Shown here: positions 33,767-40,904 of the stretch, piece after piece
Layout: every line of letters begins with the position of its first letter
Numbering within the stretch: position 1 is the first letter of the stretch
Assembly (NCBI GenBank): GCA_035627375.1
Contig: DASPLX010000046.1
Span: 74,276 to 138,275, forward strand
DNA: 64,000 bases
Direction of reading: 5' to 3'
From: DASPLX01 sp035627375
GTDB taxonomy: Bacteria; Pseudomonadota; Gammaproteobacteria; Burkholderiales; Burkholderiaceae_D
The notes under the pieces: model-generated
Told to the model about the DNA's origin: nothing
Database searches by the model: none
What the model saw: only the letters and a program-made list of their open reading frames with translations
Position numbers and translations under genes: made by a program

Positions 33767-33787
33767 GGGGCTGCGTGCCCCTTGTTT
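33767..33787 (+). terminator. weak terminator after the hybrid kinase gene
   Basis: GGGGC (33767-33771) and GCCCC (33777-33781) form a five-base-loop hairpin followed by TTGTTT. The stem is short, so termination is plausible but uncertain. It lies between the convergent kinase and NtrC-type genes. Confidence 0.4.
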
Positions 33788-33803
33788 GAGTTCATAACAG
33801 CCT

Positions 33804-35261
33804 CTAGAGGACGCCGGCCGGATACGCGCCGCCGGGGGCATCCCCGGGCGGCCCGCTCATTCCCGGAACCTCTATGGCCGGCAGCTCCTTGCCCCCTGAC
33901 AGGCGCTCCTTGCCGTCGCCCGGTTCGCTGCCATATTCCTCGAGACGGTTGTAGAGCGTCTTGAGGCTGATGCCGAGAATGTCTGCGGCGCGCTTCTTGA
34001 CGCCGCCGCACAATTCGAGCGTCGCGAAGATGAGCTTGCGATCGACTTCCGCCAGCGAGGTGCCGACCGGGATCGCCAGCGTCATGCCGGCGGACGCGGG
34101 CGAAGACACGCTGGTCGGCGTCAGCGTGGCGGCATCGATCACCTGGTCCGAAAGAATGTAGGCGCGCTGGATATAGTTGCGCAGCTCGCGCACATTTCCG
34201 GGCCAGTGATATTCCCGCAGGCTGGCCAATGCGTCGCGGCTCAATATCTTGCCGGTGCCGTGCGCCGCGTTCAATTCCTCGAGAAAATGCTGGGCCAGCA
34301 ATTCGATGTCGGTGCCGCGTTCGCGCAACGGCGGTATCACGAGCGGAAACACGTTCAGACGGTGATAGAGATCGAGACGCAGCTTGCCGTCGGCGATGGC
34401 ATCCTCCGGATCGCGATTGCTGGCCGCGATCACGCGCACGTCGGTTTCCAGTTCCTGGTTGGAACCGATGCGCATGAAAGAGCCTGTCTCCAGCACGCGC
34501 AGCAGCTTGACTTGCAGCTCGACCGGCATCTCGGTGATCTCGTCGAGGAACAACGTGCCGCCGTTGGCACGCTCGAAGTAACCCTTGTGCTGGCGATCGG
34601 CGCCGGTAAAGCTGCCTTTCTCGTGGCCGAAGATTTCGCTTTCGATCAGTTGCGGCGAAATCGCGCCGCAGTTCACGGGCAGGAACGGATGCCTCTGCCG
34701 CAGGCTCAAGTCATGAGTGGTGCGAGCGGCCAGTTCCTTGCCGGTCCCGCTTTCGCCGAGCAGGAGCACGGTGGCCTCGGTCGGCGCCACGCGCGCGATA
34801 TGGTTGTACAGTTTCTGCATCACAGGCGCGGCGCCGAGCATCTGTCCGAAACGGCCGAGCTTGCGCAATTCGCCGCGCAAAGCGCCGATTTCCTCCTTCA
34901 AGTCGGAGGTGCGCGGCACGCGCGAGAGCAACGCCTTCAGCCTGCGAAGATTGACCGGCTTGGTCAGATAATCGGAGGCGCCCAGCCGCAACGCTTCCAC
35001 GGCTGTTTCGACGCTCGCGTGGCCGGTGATCAAGATGAGCTGGGTCGTGGCATGGACGTCGACATCCTTGAAGATATCCATGCCGCTGCCGTCCGGCAGC
35101 TTGATGTCCACCAGCACCAGATCCGGGCGCCGCCGCAGTATCTGCTGCTGCGCCTCGCGCACCGAGCCGGCTATCGCGGTCGTGAACCCCTCGGCCGCCG
35201 TAATCTCGATCAATGCGTCCCGGGTATTGCTATCGTCGTCGACAATCAGTACGTGCGGCAT
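33804..35261 (-). CDS. sigma-54-dependent response regulator, NtrC family
   Basis: 485 residues. Receiver domain: DDD near residues 8-10 and the phospho-Asp D52 in LVLVDIKLPDG. AAA+ domain: Walker A GESGTGKE (169-176), the sigma-54 contact loop GSFTGA (216-221), a Ser variant of the usual GAFTGA, and Walker B GGTLFLDE (234-241). A Fis-type helix-turn-helix lies near the C-terminus (KKRAADILGISLKTLYNRL), followed by a Gly/Pro-rich tail. It would drive transcription with RNA polymerase-sigma-54. It is convergent with the hybrid kinase, a possible partner. Confidence 0.93.
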   Translation of the reverse strand: MPHVLIVDDDSNTRDALIEITAAEGFTTAIAGSVREAQQQILRRRPDLVLVDIKLPDGSGMDIFKDVDVHATTQLILITGHASVETAVEALRLGASDYLTKPVNLRRLKALLSRVPRTSDLKEEIGALRGELRKLGRFGQMLGAAPVMQKLYNHIARVAPTEATVLLLGESGTGKELAARTTHDLSLRQRHPFLPVNCGAISPQLIESEIFGHEKGSFTGADRQHKGYFERANGGTLFLDEITEMPVELQVKLLRVLETGSFMRIGSNQELETDVRVIAASNRDPEDAIADGKLRLDLYHRLNVFPLVIPPLRERGTDIELLAQHFLEELNAAHGTGKILSRDALASLREYHWPGNVRELRNYIQRAYILSDQVIDAATLTPTSVSSPASAGMTLAIPVGTSLAEVDRKLIFATLELCGGVKKRAADILGISLKTLYNRLEEYGSEPGDGKERLSGGKELPAIEVPGMSGPPGDAPGGAYPAGVL

Positions 35262-35471
35262 GGCTTCCTATCCTTTGTCTTCGACCGACTTTCATTTTCC
35301 ACGCCCTATCTATCCTGCATTCTTATCGATCACATGAAGCCCTATCGCAGGTCAGCAATTAGACAAGGGGGTACGCGGATGGATTCGACACTAGTCATGA
35401 TGTAACCCAACCGCGGCGGCAATAGCACATAAGCGCCGCAGCAGTCCGCTTGAAAAAGTGGGGAACAGGAA

Positions 35472-35515
35472 AAACGATGCATTGCCGGACCCCGCCTACC
35501 GGCGCCCGGCAATGC
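35472..35515 (-). terminator. intrinsic terminator after the BON-domain gene
   Basis: GCATTGCCGG (35479-35488) and CCGGCAATGC (35506-35515) form a perfect 10-bp stem with a 17-base loop. On the minus strand the stem is followed by ATCGTTTTTCC. It lies 16 bases after the BON gene stop. Confidence 0.85.
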
Positions 35516-35530
35516 AAGACAGGCGGGCTC

Positions 35531-36037
35531 TTAGGGCTTGACGGCCACTTTGTTCTGCACGCCTTTTACGCCGTCGGTATTGAGCGCGATCTTTTGGACC
35601 CGGTCCATTTGCGCCTGGCTCTTGACCGTTCCGGTCAGGGTGACCTCTCCGCCTTTCGTCTCGACCGAAACATCGGTACCCTTGATGTCGGGGTCGGCCA
35701 GCAAGGCCGCCTTGACCTTGGTGGTGATGACGCTATCGTCGACTGCGGCACCGGCCCTAGTCGCCGCACCCGAAGCCCCGGACGAATCGGAGGGCGCCGG
35801 CGGCGAAGCTCGCGTGGCATCCGACGAACCGGAGGAAGCGCCCGACGACATGCCGCTACTCGCTTGTCCGGCGGTATCGGCACTGCCGGCGCGCGAAGCC
35901 GTGCTCATATCGGTCTCACTTTCTCCCGACGAGGCTTGTTGCTCCGTTGAATCGCGACGGCCGCATCCTCCCGTAAAAACAAGAGTGAGTAAAGCTGCAG
36001 CAAGCATGGCCTGGGAAACTCTGGATGGCACTGTCAT
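35531..36037 (-). CDS. BON-domain lipoprotein
   Basis: 168 residues. The N-terminus is a lipoprotein-type signal with Cys near residue 25 (LTLVFTGGCGRRD). Residues 30-98 are low-complexity Ser/Ala/Gly/Thr. A C-terminal BON domain spans about 98-168: DDSVITTKVKAALLADPDIK, then VSVETKGGEVTLTGTVKSQA and GVKGVQNKVAV. BON domains bind membranes and help osmotic protection (OsmY). The ATG at 36037 follows AAGGAT. Its terminator is at 35472-35515. It lies downstream of the Gly/Ser/Thr-rich lipoprotein gene in the same direction. Confidence 0.88.
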   Translation of the reverse strand: MTVPSRVSQAMLAAALLTLVFTGGCGRRDSTEQQASSGESETDMSTASRAGSADTAGQASSGMSSGASSGSSDATRASPPAPSDSSGASGAATRAGAAVDDSVITTKVKAALLADPDIKGTDVSVETKGGEVTLTGTVKSQAQMDRVQKIALNTDGVKGVQNKVAVKP

Positions 36038-36161
36038 CTGTTTTTATCCTTTCGATGGCAAGAGAGCGGTTCACCCGGAATACTCCGGGCAATTCACGCT
36101 CTCGATAAGTACTGAAAATCCGGAAATCGCCGGCAGCGCCGCGCATGCAACTGGTTTGCAG

Positions 36162-36563
36162 CTATTTGTTGGTGCTTGAACCGGTCGTCGATCCTGTCGA
36201 TCCTGTCGATCCTGTCGAACCGGTCGTACCCGTGGTGCCTGAAGTGGAGCCGGAACCGCTAGGTGTCGTGGCGCTGGTGCCGCCTGTCGTTCCGCTCGTC
36301 GTATCGCTGCCGCTGGTGCTTGGAGGCGCCGTCGTGCCTGTCGTACCGGTCGCGTCGCTACCCGACGTTCCTGCCGAGGATGTGCCGCCGGTCGATCCGG
36401 TCGTACCCGTCGAACCGGTATCGCTGGGCGTGCCGGTCGCCGCAGTGGAGCCACCGCCGCTCGTACCTGCAGCCTGGTCGGTACCGCGATTGCAACCAGT
36501 AAACGCCAAGCTCAAAAGAGCTGCCAGCAGAACGAATTTTGAGGTTTGTGCGATTGCTTTCAT
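36162..36563 (-). CDS. Gly/Ser/Thr-rich lipoprotein of low complexity
   Basis: 133 residues from the ATG at 36563 (AAGGAT six bases upstream; a TTG 15 bases earlier is less likely). A signal peptide (MKAIAQTSKFVLLAALLSLA) ends in a lipobox-like FTGC (Cys 24). The rest, about 105 residues, consists of Gly, Ser, Thr, Ala and Asp in short repeats such as STGTTGSTGGT and GSTGSTGST. This is a disordered surface-type tail, perhaps a spacer or adhesion/biofilm protein. I do not recognise a family. A 9-bp tandem DNA repeat near its 3' end could vary in number. Confidence 0.75.
   Translation of the reverse strand: MKAIAQTSKFVLLAALLSLAFTGCNRGTDQAAGTSGGGSTAATGTPSDTGSTGTTGSTGGTSSAGTSGSDATGTTGTTAPPSTSGSDTTSGTTGGTSATTPSGSGSTSGTTGTTGSTGSTGSTGSTTGSSTNK
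36188..36214. repeat. 9-bp tandem repeat, three perfect copies
   Basis: TCGATCCTG occurs three times in a row (36188-36214) inside the lipoprotein gene, encoding Gly-Ser-Thr units on the minus strand. Nine bases keep the reading frame, so slippage could change protein length without disrupting it. Similar degenerate triplets cover the rest of the tail. Confidence 0.85.
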
Positions 36564-36809
36564 CACTGATCCTTTCAAATAAGTTAAAAAACTTCACCCA
36601 CATTGACCGCACGATCCGCAGTTGGTTTCTTAACTTTTCTGCATGGTCGGTTTCGAGAGGAACGCAGCTTCCATGCCAAGCGCTGTTTCATGGGATACGG
36701 CGAACCGCTCAAGCACACGATCAGAAGGAGAAACATGCCGGCCTGCGTGGTAACGTGGCGTTGTTGATCAGGCGCAAATCCTTGCCTATCGGACGAAACT
36801 TCCATCATT

Positions 36810-36824
36810 CGGTAAAAATTACCG
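36810..36824. repeat. GGTAA-N3-TTACC palindrome, copy 2
   Basis: CGGTAA (36810-36815) and TTACCG (36819-36824) flank AAA. It is between the SDR gene stop (36859) and the lipoprotein start (36563), about 250 bases upstream of the lipoprotein start. Spacing and sequence match the copy at 18046-18058. Confidence 0.4.
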
Positions 36825-36858
36825 GAGCCGCTACCTCAGCGTCCTTTCGCCGCAAGCA

Positions 36859-37731
36859 TTACGTGTTGACGACTTCGCCGCCGTTCGGATGAAGCGTCTG
36901 GCCGGTCATGTAGGAAGCATCGTCGCTCGCGAGAAACACATAGCTTGGGGCCACTTCGTCCGGTTGGCCGGCACGCCCCAGCGTCGTATTCTTGCCGAAC
37001 TCGGCGACATGTTCCGCCGGAAAGCTCGCCGGAATCAAGGGCGTCCAGATCGGTCCCGGCGCCACCGCGTTGACGTGGATGCCGCGTCCGGCAAGCTGCT
37101 GCGATAGCGAGCGGGTGAACGCCAGGATCGCCCCCTTGGTCGCTGCGTAATCCAATAAATGCGAGCTGCCGCGATATGCGGTCACCGACGTCGTGTTGAT
37201 GATGCGGGCGCCCGGTTTCAGATGGGGCAATGCGGCCCGCGTCAGATAAAACATCGAAAAGATGTTGGTGCGGAACGTGCGTTCCAACTGGATATCGGTG
37301 ATTTTTTCGAGGCTTTCCTGCGGATGCTGCTCGGCCGCATTGTTGACCAGGATATCGAGTCGTCCATGACCGAAATCGCTGACGACGGCATGAATGATTT
37401 GCCGGCAGAATTCCGGATCGCCGATATCGCCGGCCAACAACAGGCAACGGCGTCCGGCTCCTTCGACCAAGCGCCGGGTTTCCTCGGCATCCTCATGTTC
37501 GTTGAAAAAAGCGACCGCGACGTCCGCGCCCTCCTTGGCGAACGCGACCGCCACGGCGCGGCCGATGCCGCTATCGCCGCCGGTGACAAGAGCAATCTTG
37601 TCCTCCAGTTTGCCGCTGCCCCTGTATTTTTCCATCCGATCCTGGGGCGGCGGATGCATCAGGGTTTCCCGGCCCGGCTCGCCCCTTTGGTGTTGCGGCG
37701 GAAAAGAAGTGGGTTTGTCGTCTTGCATCAT
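36859..37731 (-). CDS. short-chain dehydrogenase/reductase of the stress-associated YhdF/GolD-like type
   Basis: 290 residues. A Pro/Gln-rich N-terminal tail of about 40 residues precedes the NAD(P) motif VTGGDSGIGRAVAVAFAKEG, then VNNAA, catalytic Ser in NTTSVTAY, and Tyr/Lys in YAATKGAI. The C-terminal end (GQTLHPNGGEVVNT) is typical of the classical SDR group with an N-terminal extension (YhdF, YgaD and related general-stress proteins of Bacillus and others). The substrate is unknown. The ATG at 37731 follows GAGAGG. It lies 65 bases downstream of a small DUF6496-like gene. Confidence 0.88.
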   Translation of the reverse strand: MMQDDKPTSFPPQHQRGEPGRETLMHPPPQDRMEKYRGSGKLEDKIALVTGGDSGIGRAVAVAFAKEGADVAVAFFNEHEDAEETRRLVEGAGRRCLLLAGDIGDPEFCRQIIHAVVSDFGHGRLDILVNNAAEQHPQESLEKITDIQLERTFRTNIFSMFYLTRAALPHLKPGARIINTTSVTAYRGSSHLLDYAATKGAILAFTRSLSQQLAGRGIHVNAVAPGPIWTPLIPASFPAEHVAEFGKNTTLGRAGQPDEVAPSYVFLASDDASYMTGQTLHPNGGEVVNT

Positions 37732-37796
37732 GGCATGCCTCTCGCGAAATCATCGAATCTTCGAGTACCCGGCATAAGCCGTAAATCGAGGCCGCG

Positions 37797-37988
37797 CTAA
37801 TGTTTGCCGCGACCCTGGTATTTGCTCTTGCCAGCCTTCTTCAAGGCGATCGCCACCGCCTGCTTCACGGCCTTGCGCTTCGAGGATGGATGGCTGCTGC
37901 CGATCCTTCCCTCCTTCTCATATTCATGCACCAGTGTCTTGACGTTCTTGCTGACCGTCTCCCTACTCTTTCCTTTCGCTAACGGCAT
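37797..37988 (-). CDS. small basic protein (DUF6496-like)
   Basis: 63 residues, strongly basic with Lys/Arg throughout: MPLAKGKSRETVSKNVKTLV, then GRIGSSHPSSKRKAVKQAVA and a C-terminal AGKSKYQGRGKH. The ATG at 37988 has AGGAGG six bases upstream, so it is expressed as a real gene despite its size. The pattern fits small DUF6496 proteins. Their role is unknown; basic, disordered proteins of this kind may bind nucleic acids. It precedes the stress SDR gene on the same strand and may share a transcript. Confidence 0.75.
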   Translation of the reverse strand: MPLAKGKSRETVSKNVKTLVHEYEKEGRIGSSHPSSKRKAVKQAVAIALKKAGKSKYQGRGKH

Positions 37989-38094
37989 GATGAACCTCCT
38001 TCACGTTCCGAATCGCATTACATGAACATGAAGACTGCAGCTTTTGTGCCCGCCGGGGTGAGAAGGAAACGGCGCGATGCCGCGGCGCGAACAC

Positions 38095-38130
38095 GCCGGG
38101 GATCGTGCCGGGGATCGTGCCGGGAATCGC
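38095..38130. repeat. 12-bp tandem repeat GCCGGGGATCGT, two perfect and one degenerate copy
   Basis: GCCGGGGATCGT is at 38095-38106 and 38107-38118, with a degraded third copy GCCGGGAATCGC at 38119-38130. It lies in the 177-base gap between the small basic gene and dusA, close to the dusA stop. The purpose is unknown; it may be a slippage-prone spacer. Confidence 0.75.
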
Positions 38131-38165
38131 GAGAGGGAATGAAGAGAGGAGAAGAGGAAACGCGC

Positions 38166-39167
38166 CTAGGCAACGAGCCGTTGGGTACGCGCGTAAGCCT
38201 CGAGCAGCAGCGCCGGATCGCCGGACGCCAGCTTCTTGGCATCCGACAAGGTCTGCCGGAATGCCCGCGCGCCGGGCATGCCGGCCATCAGGCCGAGCAT
38301 GTGGCGGGTGATGCTGTTGAGTTTCAGCCCGCGTTCGCCGTGCCGTTCCAGCTGCGCGGCGATATAGGGCAGCATGGCTTGCAAAACCTCGAGGCGCGAC
38401 TTCGGCGCCGCGGCATCGCCGTAATAGCGTGTATCGAACGAGGCCATGAGCCATGGATTGTGATAAGCCTCGCGCCCCAGCATCACGCCGTCGACATGCT
38501 GCAGGTGCAGGTCGATTTCCGCCTCGGTCTTGATGCCGCCGTTGATGATGATCTCGAGTTCGGGGAAGTCGCGCTTCAGCCGATATGCGTATTCGTATTT
38601 CAGCGGCGGGATTTCACGGTTCTCCTTCGGGCTCAAGCCCTTCAGGATCGCGTTGCGCGCATGCACGATGAAGGTCTTGCAGCCTGCCGCCGCGATCGTG
38701 CCGACGAAATCGCGCACGAAATCGTAGCTCTCGACCTGGTCGATGCCGATCCTGTGCTTGACCGTCACGTCGATCGACACCGCATCGCGCATCGCCTTCA
38801 CGCACTCGGCCACGAGCGGCGCCTCCGCCATCAGGCAGGCGCCGAACGCGCCTTTCTGCACGCGCTCCGACGGGCAGCCGCAATTGAGGTTGACCTCGTC
38901 GTAACCCCAGCGCTCGCCGAGCTTCGCGCTCTTCGCCAGGTCGGCCGGCTCGCTGCCGCCGAGCTGCAAGGCGACCGGATGCTCTTCCTCGCTGAAATCG
39001 AGATGGCGCGGCACGTCTCCGAACAGCAATGCGCCGGTCGTCACCATTTCGGTGTACAGCCAGGTATGGCGCGTGATCTGCCGATGGAAGACGCGGCAGT
39101 GGCGGTCGGTCCAGTCCATCATCGGGGCGACGGAAAGACGGCGGGGAGGAAGCTTGGCGGGAATCAC
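38166..39167 (-). CDS. dusA: tRNA-dihydrouridine synthase DusA
   Basis: 333 residues. FMN-dependent enzyme that reduces uridine at positions 20/20a of tRNA D-loops. The TIM-barrel starts SVAPMMDWTDRHCRVFHRQI. The catalytic Cys is in the motif LNCGCPSERVQKGAFGACLM. FMN-phosphate binding lies in IINGGIKTEAEI and DGVMLGREAYHNPW. The DusA-specific HARNAILKGLSPKENREIPP is present, which separates it from DusB and DusC. The length is normal. It is divergent from the transaminase gene, with 250 bases between them. Confidence 0.94.
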   Translation of the reverse strand: MIPAKLPPRRLSVAPMMDWTDRHCRVFHRQITRHTWLYTEMVTTGALLFGDVPRHLDFSEEEHPVALQLGGSEPADLAKSAKLGERWGYDEVNLNCGCPSERVQKGAFGACLMAEAPLVAECVKAMRDAVSIDVTVKHRIGIDQVESYDFVRDFVGTIAAAGCKTFIVHARNAILKGLSPKENREIPPLKYEYAYRLKRDFPELEIIINGGIKTEAEIDLHLQHVDGVMLGREAYHNPWLMASFDTRYYGDAAAPKSRLEVLQAMLPYIAAQLERHGERGLKLNSITRHMLGLMAGMPGARAFRQTLSDAKKLASGDPALLLEAYARTQRLVA

Positions 39168-39417
39168 GATCGATGCTACCGACTGAAAACGTTATTGTAA
39201 CGGGACAAGGAGGCGTGTCTCGGCGGCGCCACGCCGGAGTGCGCATGCCCCAGCGATTTGGCGGCTTTGGCAACGAAAGCGCGCAGGATATTGCGGCTCG
39301 CGGGCCGGGCGCCTGCGTGCGGGCCGGCAATTGAGGCGAAAGGGTATCGACCACAGACCAAACGTAATACCATAAACCATCGAATCGATTCCCCCGTCAA
39401 CATAGGGACCCATCGCT

Positions 39418-40779
39418 ATGCCCAATCAACCGGACACCGAACATTTCTGGATGCCCTTCACTGCCAATCGGCATTACAAGACCAAGCCGCGCCTGCTGGT
39501 TTCCGCCGCCGGCATGCATTACACGTCGGACGACGGCCGCAAGATTCTCGACGGCACCGCGGGCCTCTGGTGCTGCAACGCCGGCCACAACCATCCGAGG
39601 ATCACGGCCGCCATCCAGGAGCAGGCCGCGACCATGGATTACGCGCCGACCTTCCAGATGGGCCATCCCAAGGCGTTCGAAGCCGCCAGCGCGCTGGCGG
39701 CGATTTCGCCGGCCGGCTTGAATCGCGTGTTCTTCTGCAACGACGGTTCGGAAGCCGTCGACTCTGCGCTCAAGATCGCCCTGGCTTATCACCGCATGCG
39801 CGGCGACGGCTTGCGCACCCGCCTGATCGGTCGCGAGCGCGGCTATCACGGCGTCGGCTTCGGCGGCATCGCGGTCGGCGGCATCGCCGGCAACCGCAAG
39901 CATTTCGGGCCCACGCTGGCGGGCGTCGATCACCTGCGTCATCCGCTCGATATCGCGAAGAATGCCTTCTCGCGCGGCCTGCCCGAGCACGGCGCCGAAC
40001 TGGCCGACGAGCTCGAACAGCGCATCCTGGCCCTGCACGACCCGGCCACCATCGCCGCCGTCATCGTCGAACCGATCCAGGGTTCGACCGGCGTCATCCT
40101 GCCGCCCAAGGGTTATCTGCAGAAGCTGCGCGCGATCTGCGACAAATACGGCATCCTCCTGATCTTCGACGAAGTCATCACCGGCTTCGGCCGCCTGGGA
40201 GCGCCGTTCGGCGCCGACTATTTCGGCGTCAAGCCCGACATGATCACTTGCGCCAAGGGGCTGACCAACGCCGCGGTGCCGATGGGCGCCGTGATCGTGA
40301 AGCAGGAGATCCACGATGCCTTCATGCAAGCCGCGCCGGAGAACGCGATCGAGTTCTTCCACGGCTATACCTATTCCGGCCATCCGCTCGCCGCAGCGGC
40401 CCTGATCGCGACGATGGAAGTCTATCGCGACGAAAACCTGTTCCAGCACGCCGCCGACATGGCGCCCTACTTCGAGGAAGCTGCGCACAGCCTCCGGGGC
40501 CTGCCCTATGTGAAAGACATCCGCAACCTCGGCCTGGTCTGCGGCATCGAACTGGAGAGCGTGCCGGGCAAGCCGACGGCGCGCGCCTTCGATGTCTTCA
40601 ACAAATGCTTCTGGGACCAGGGCGTGCTGATCCGCACCACCGGCGACATCATCGCCCTGTCGCCGCCGCTCATCATCGAGAAGGATCAGATCGACCAACT
40701 GTTCGGCGCGATCGCCGACGTGCTCAAACACCAGAAGGCCGTACCGGACGCCGCACCCGCGCTGGCGCAGGTGGCTTGA
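39418..40779 (+). CDS. class III omega-aminotransferase, beta-alanine-pyruvate transaminase-like
   Basis: 453 residues. PLP-dependent transaminase moving an amino group from omega-amino acids such as beta-alanine to pyruvate. Features are DGTAGLWCCNAGHNHPRI, CNDGSEAVDSALKIALAYHR, DEVITGFGRLGAPFGADYFG and the PLP Lys in TCAKGLTNAAVPMGAV. The N-terminus PNQPDTEHFWMPFTANRHYK is characteristic of beta-alanine:pyruvate transaminases in betaproteobacteria. The length is typical. It is monocistronic, with a 12-bp hairpin 20 bases after its stop, and convergent with typA. Confidence 0.9.
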   Translation: MPNQPDTEHFWMPFTANRHYKTKPRLLVSAAGMHYTSDDGRKILDGTAGLWCCNAGHNHPRITAAIQEQAATMDYAPTFQMGHPKAFEAASALAAISPAGLNRVFFCNDGSEAVDSALKIALAYHRMRGDGLRTRLIGRERGYHGVGFGGIAVGGIAGNRKHFGPTLAGVDHLRHPLDIAKNAFSRGLPEHGAELADELEQRILALHDPATIAAVIVEPIQGSTGVILPPKGYLQKLRAICDKYGILLIFDEVITGFGRLGAPFGADYFGVKPDMITCAKGLTNAAVPMGAVIVKQEIHDAFMQAAPENAIEFFHGYTYSGHPLAAAALIATMEVYRDENLFQHAADMAPYFEEAAHSLRGLPYVKDIRNLGLVCGIELESVPGKPTARAFDVFNKCFWDQGVLIRTTGDIIALSPPLIIEKDQIDQLFGAIADVLKHQKAVPDAAPALAQVA

Positions 40780-40798
40780 GCTCCCTCCGCGCATGAAC

Positions 40799-40832
40799 AC
40801 GGGGCGGATGGCTAACCGCTCATCCGCCCCGT
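40799..40832. terminator. 12-bp hairpin between the transaminase and typA
   Basis: ACGGGGCGGATG (40799-40810) and CATCCGCCCCGT (40821-40832) form a perfect 12-bp stem with a ten-base loop. Neither strand has a T-run. It lies between convergent genes and probably blocks read-through both ways or protects 3' ends. Confidence 0.6.
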
Positions 40833-40904
40833 TGGATCCACGCGCCGCCGGCTAAAAGCGTTCCGTCATGAATCTCGCTCGGACGCCGGCGACCGCACGC
40901 GTTC

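Noticed and set aside
36180..36560. CRISPR-like reading of the repeats in the lipoprotein gene
   Set aside because: Units are 9 bases or shorter, coding and without unique spacers; no cas genes are present.
40799..40832. Strong intrinsic terminator for typA or the transaminase
   Set aside because: The stem is perfect but no T-run follows on either strand, so only a hairpin is claimed.
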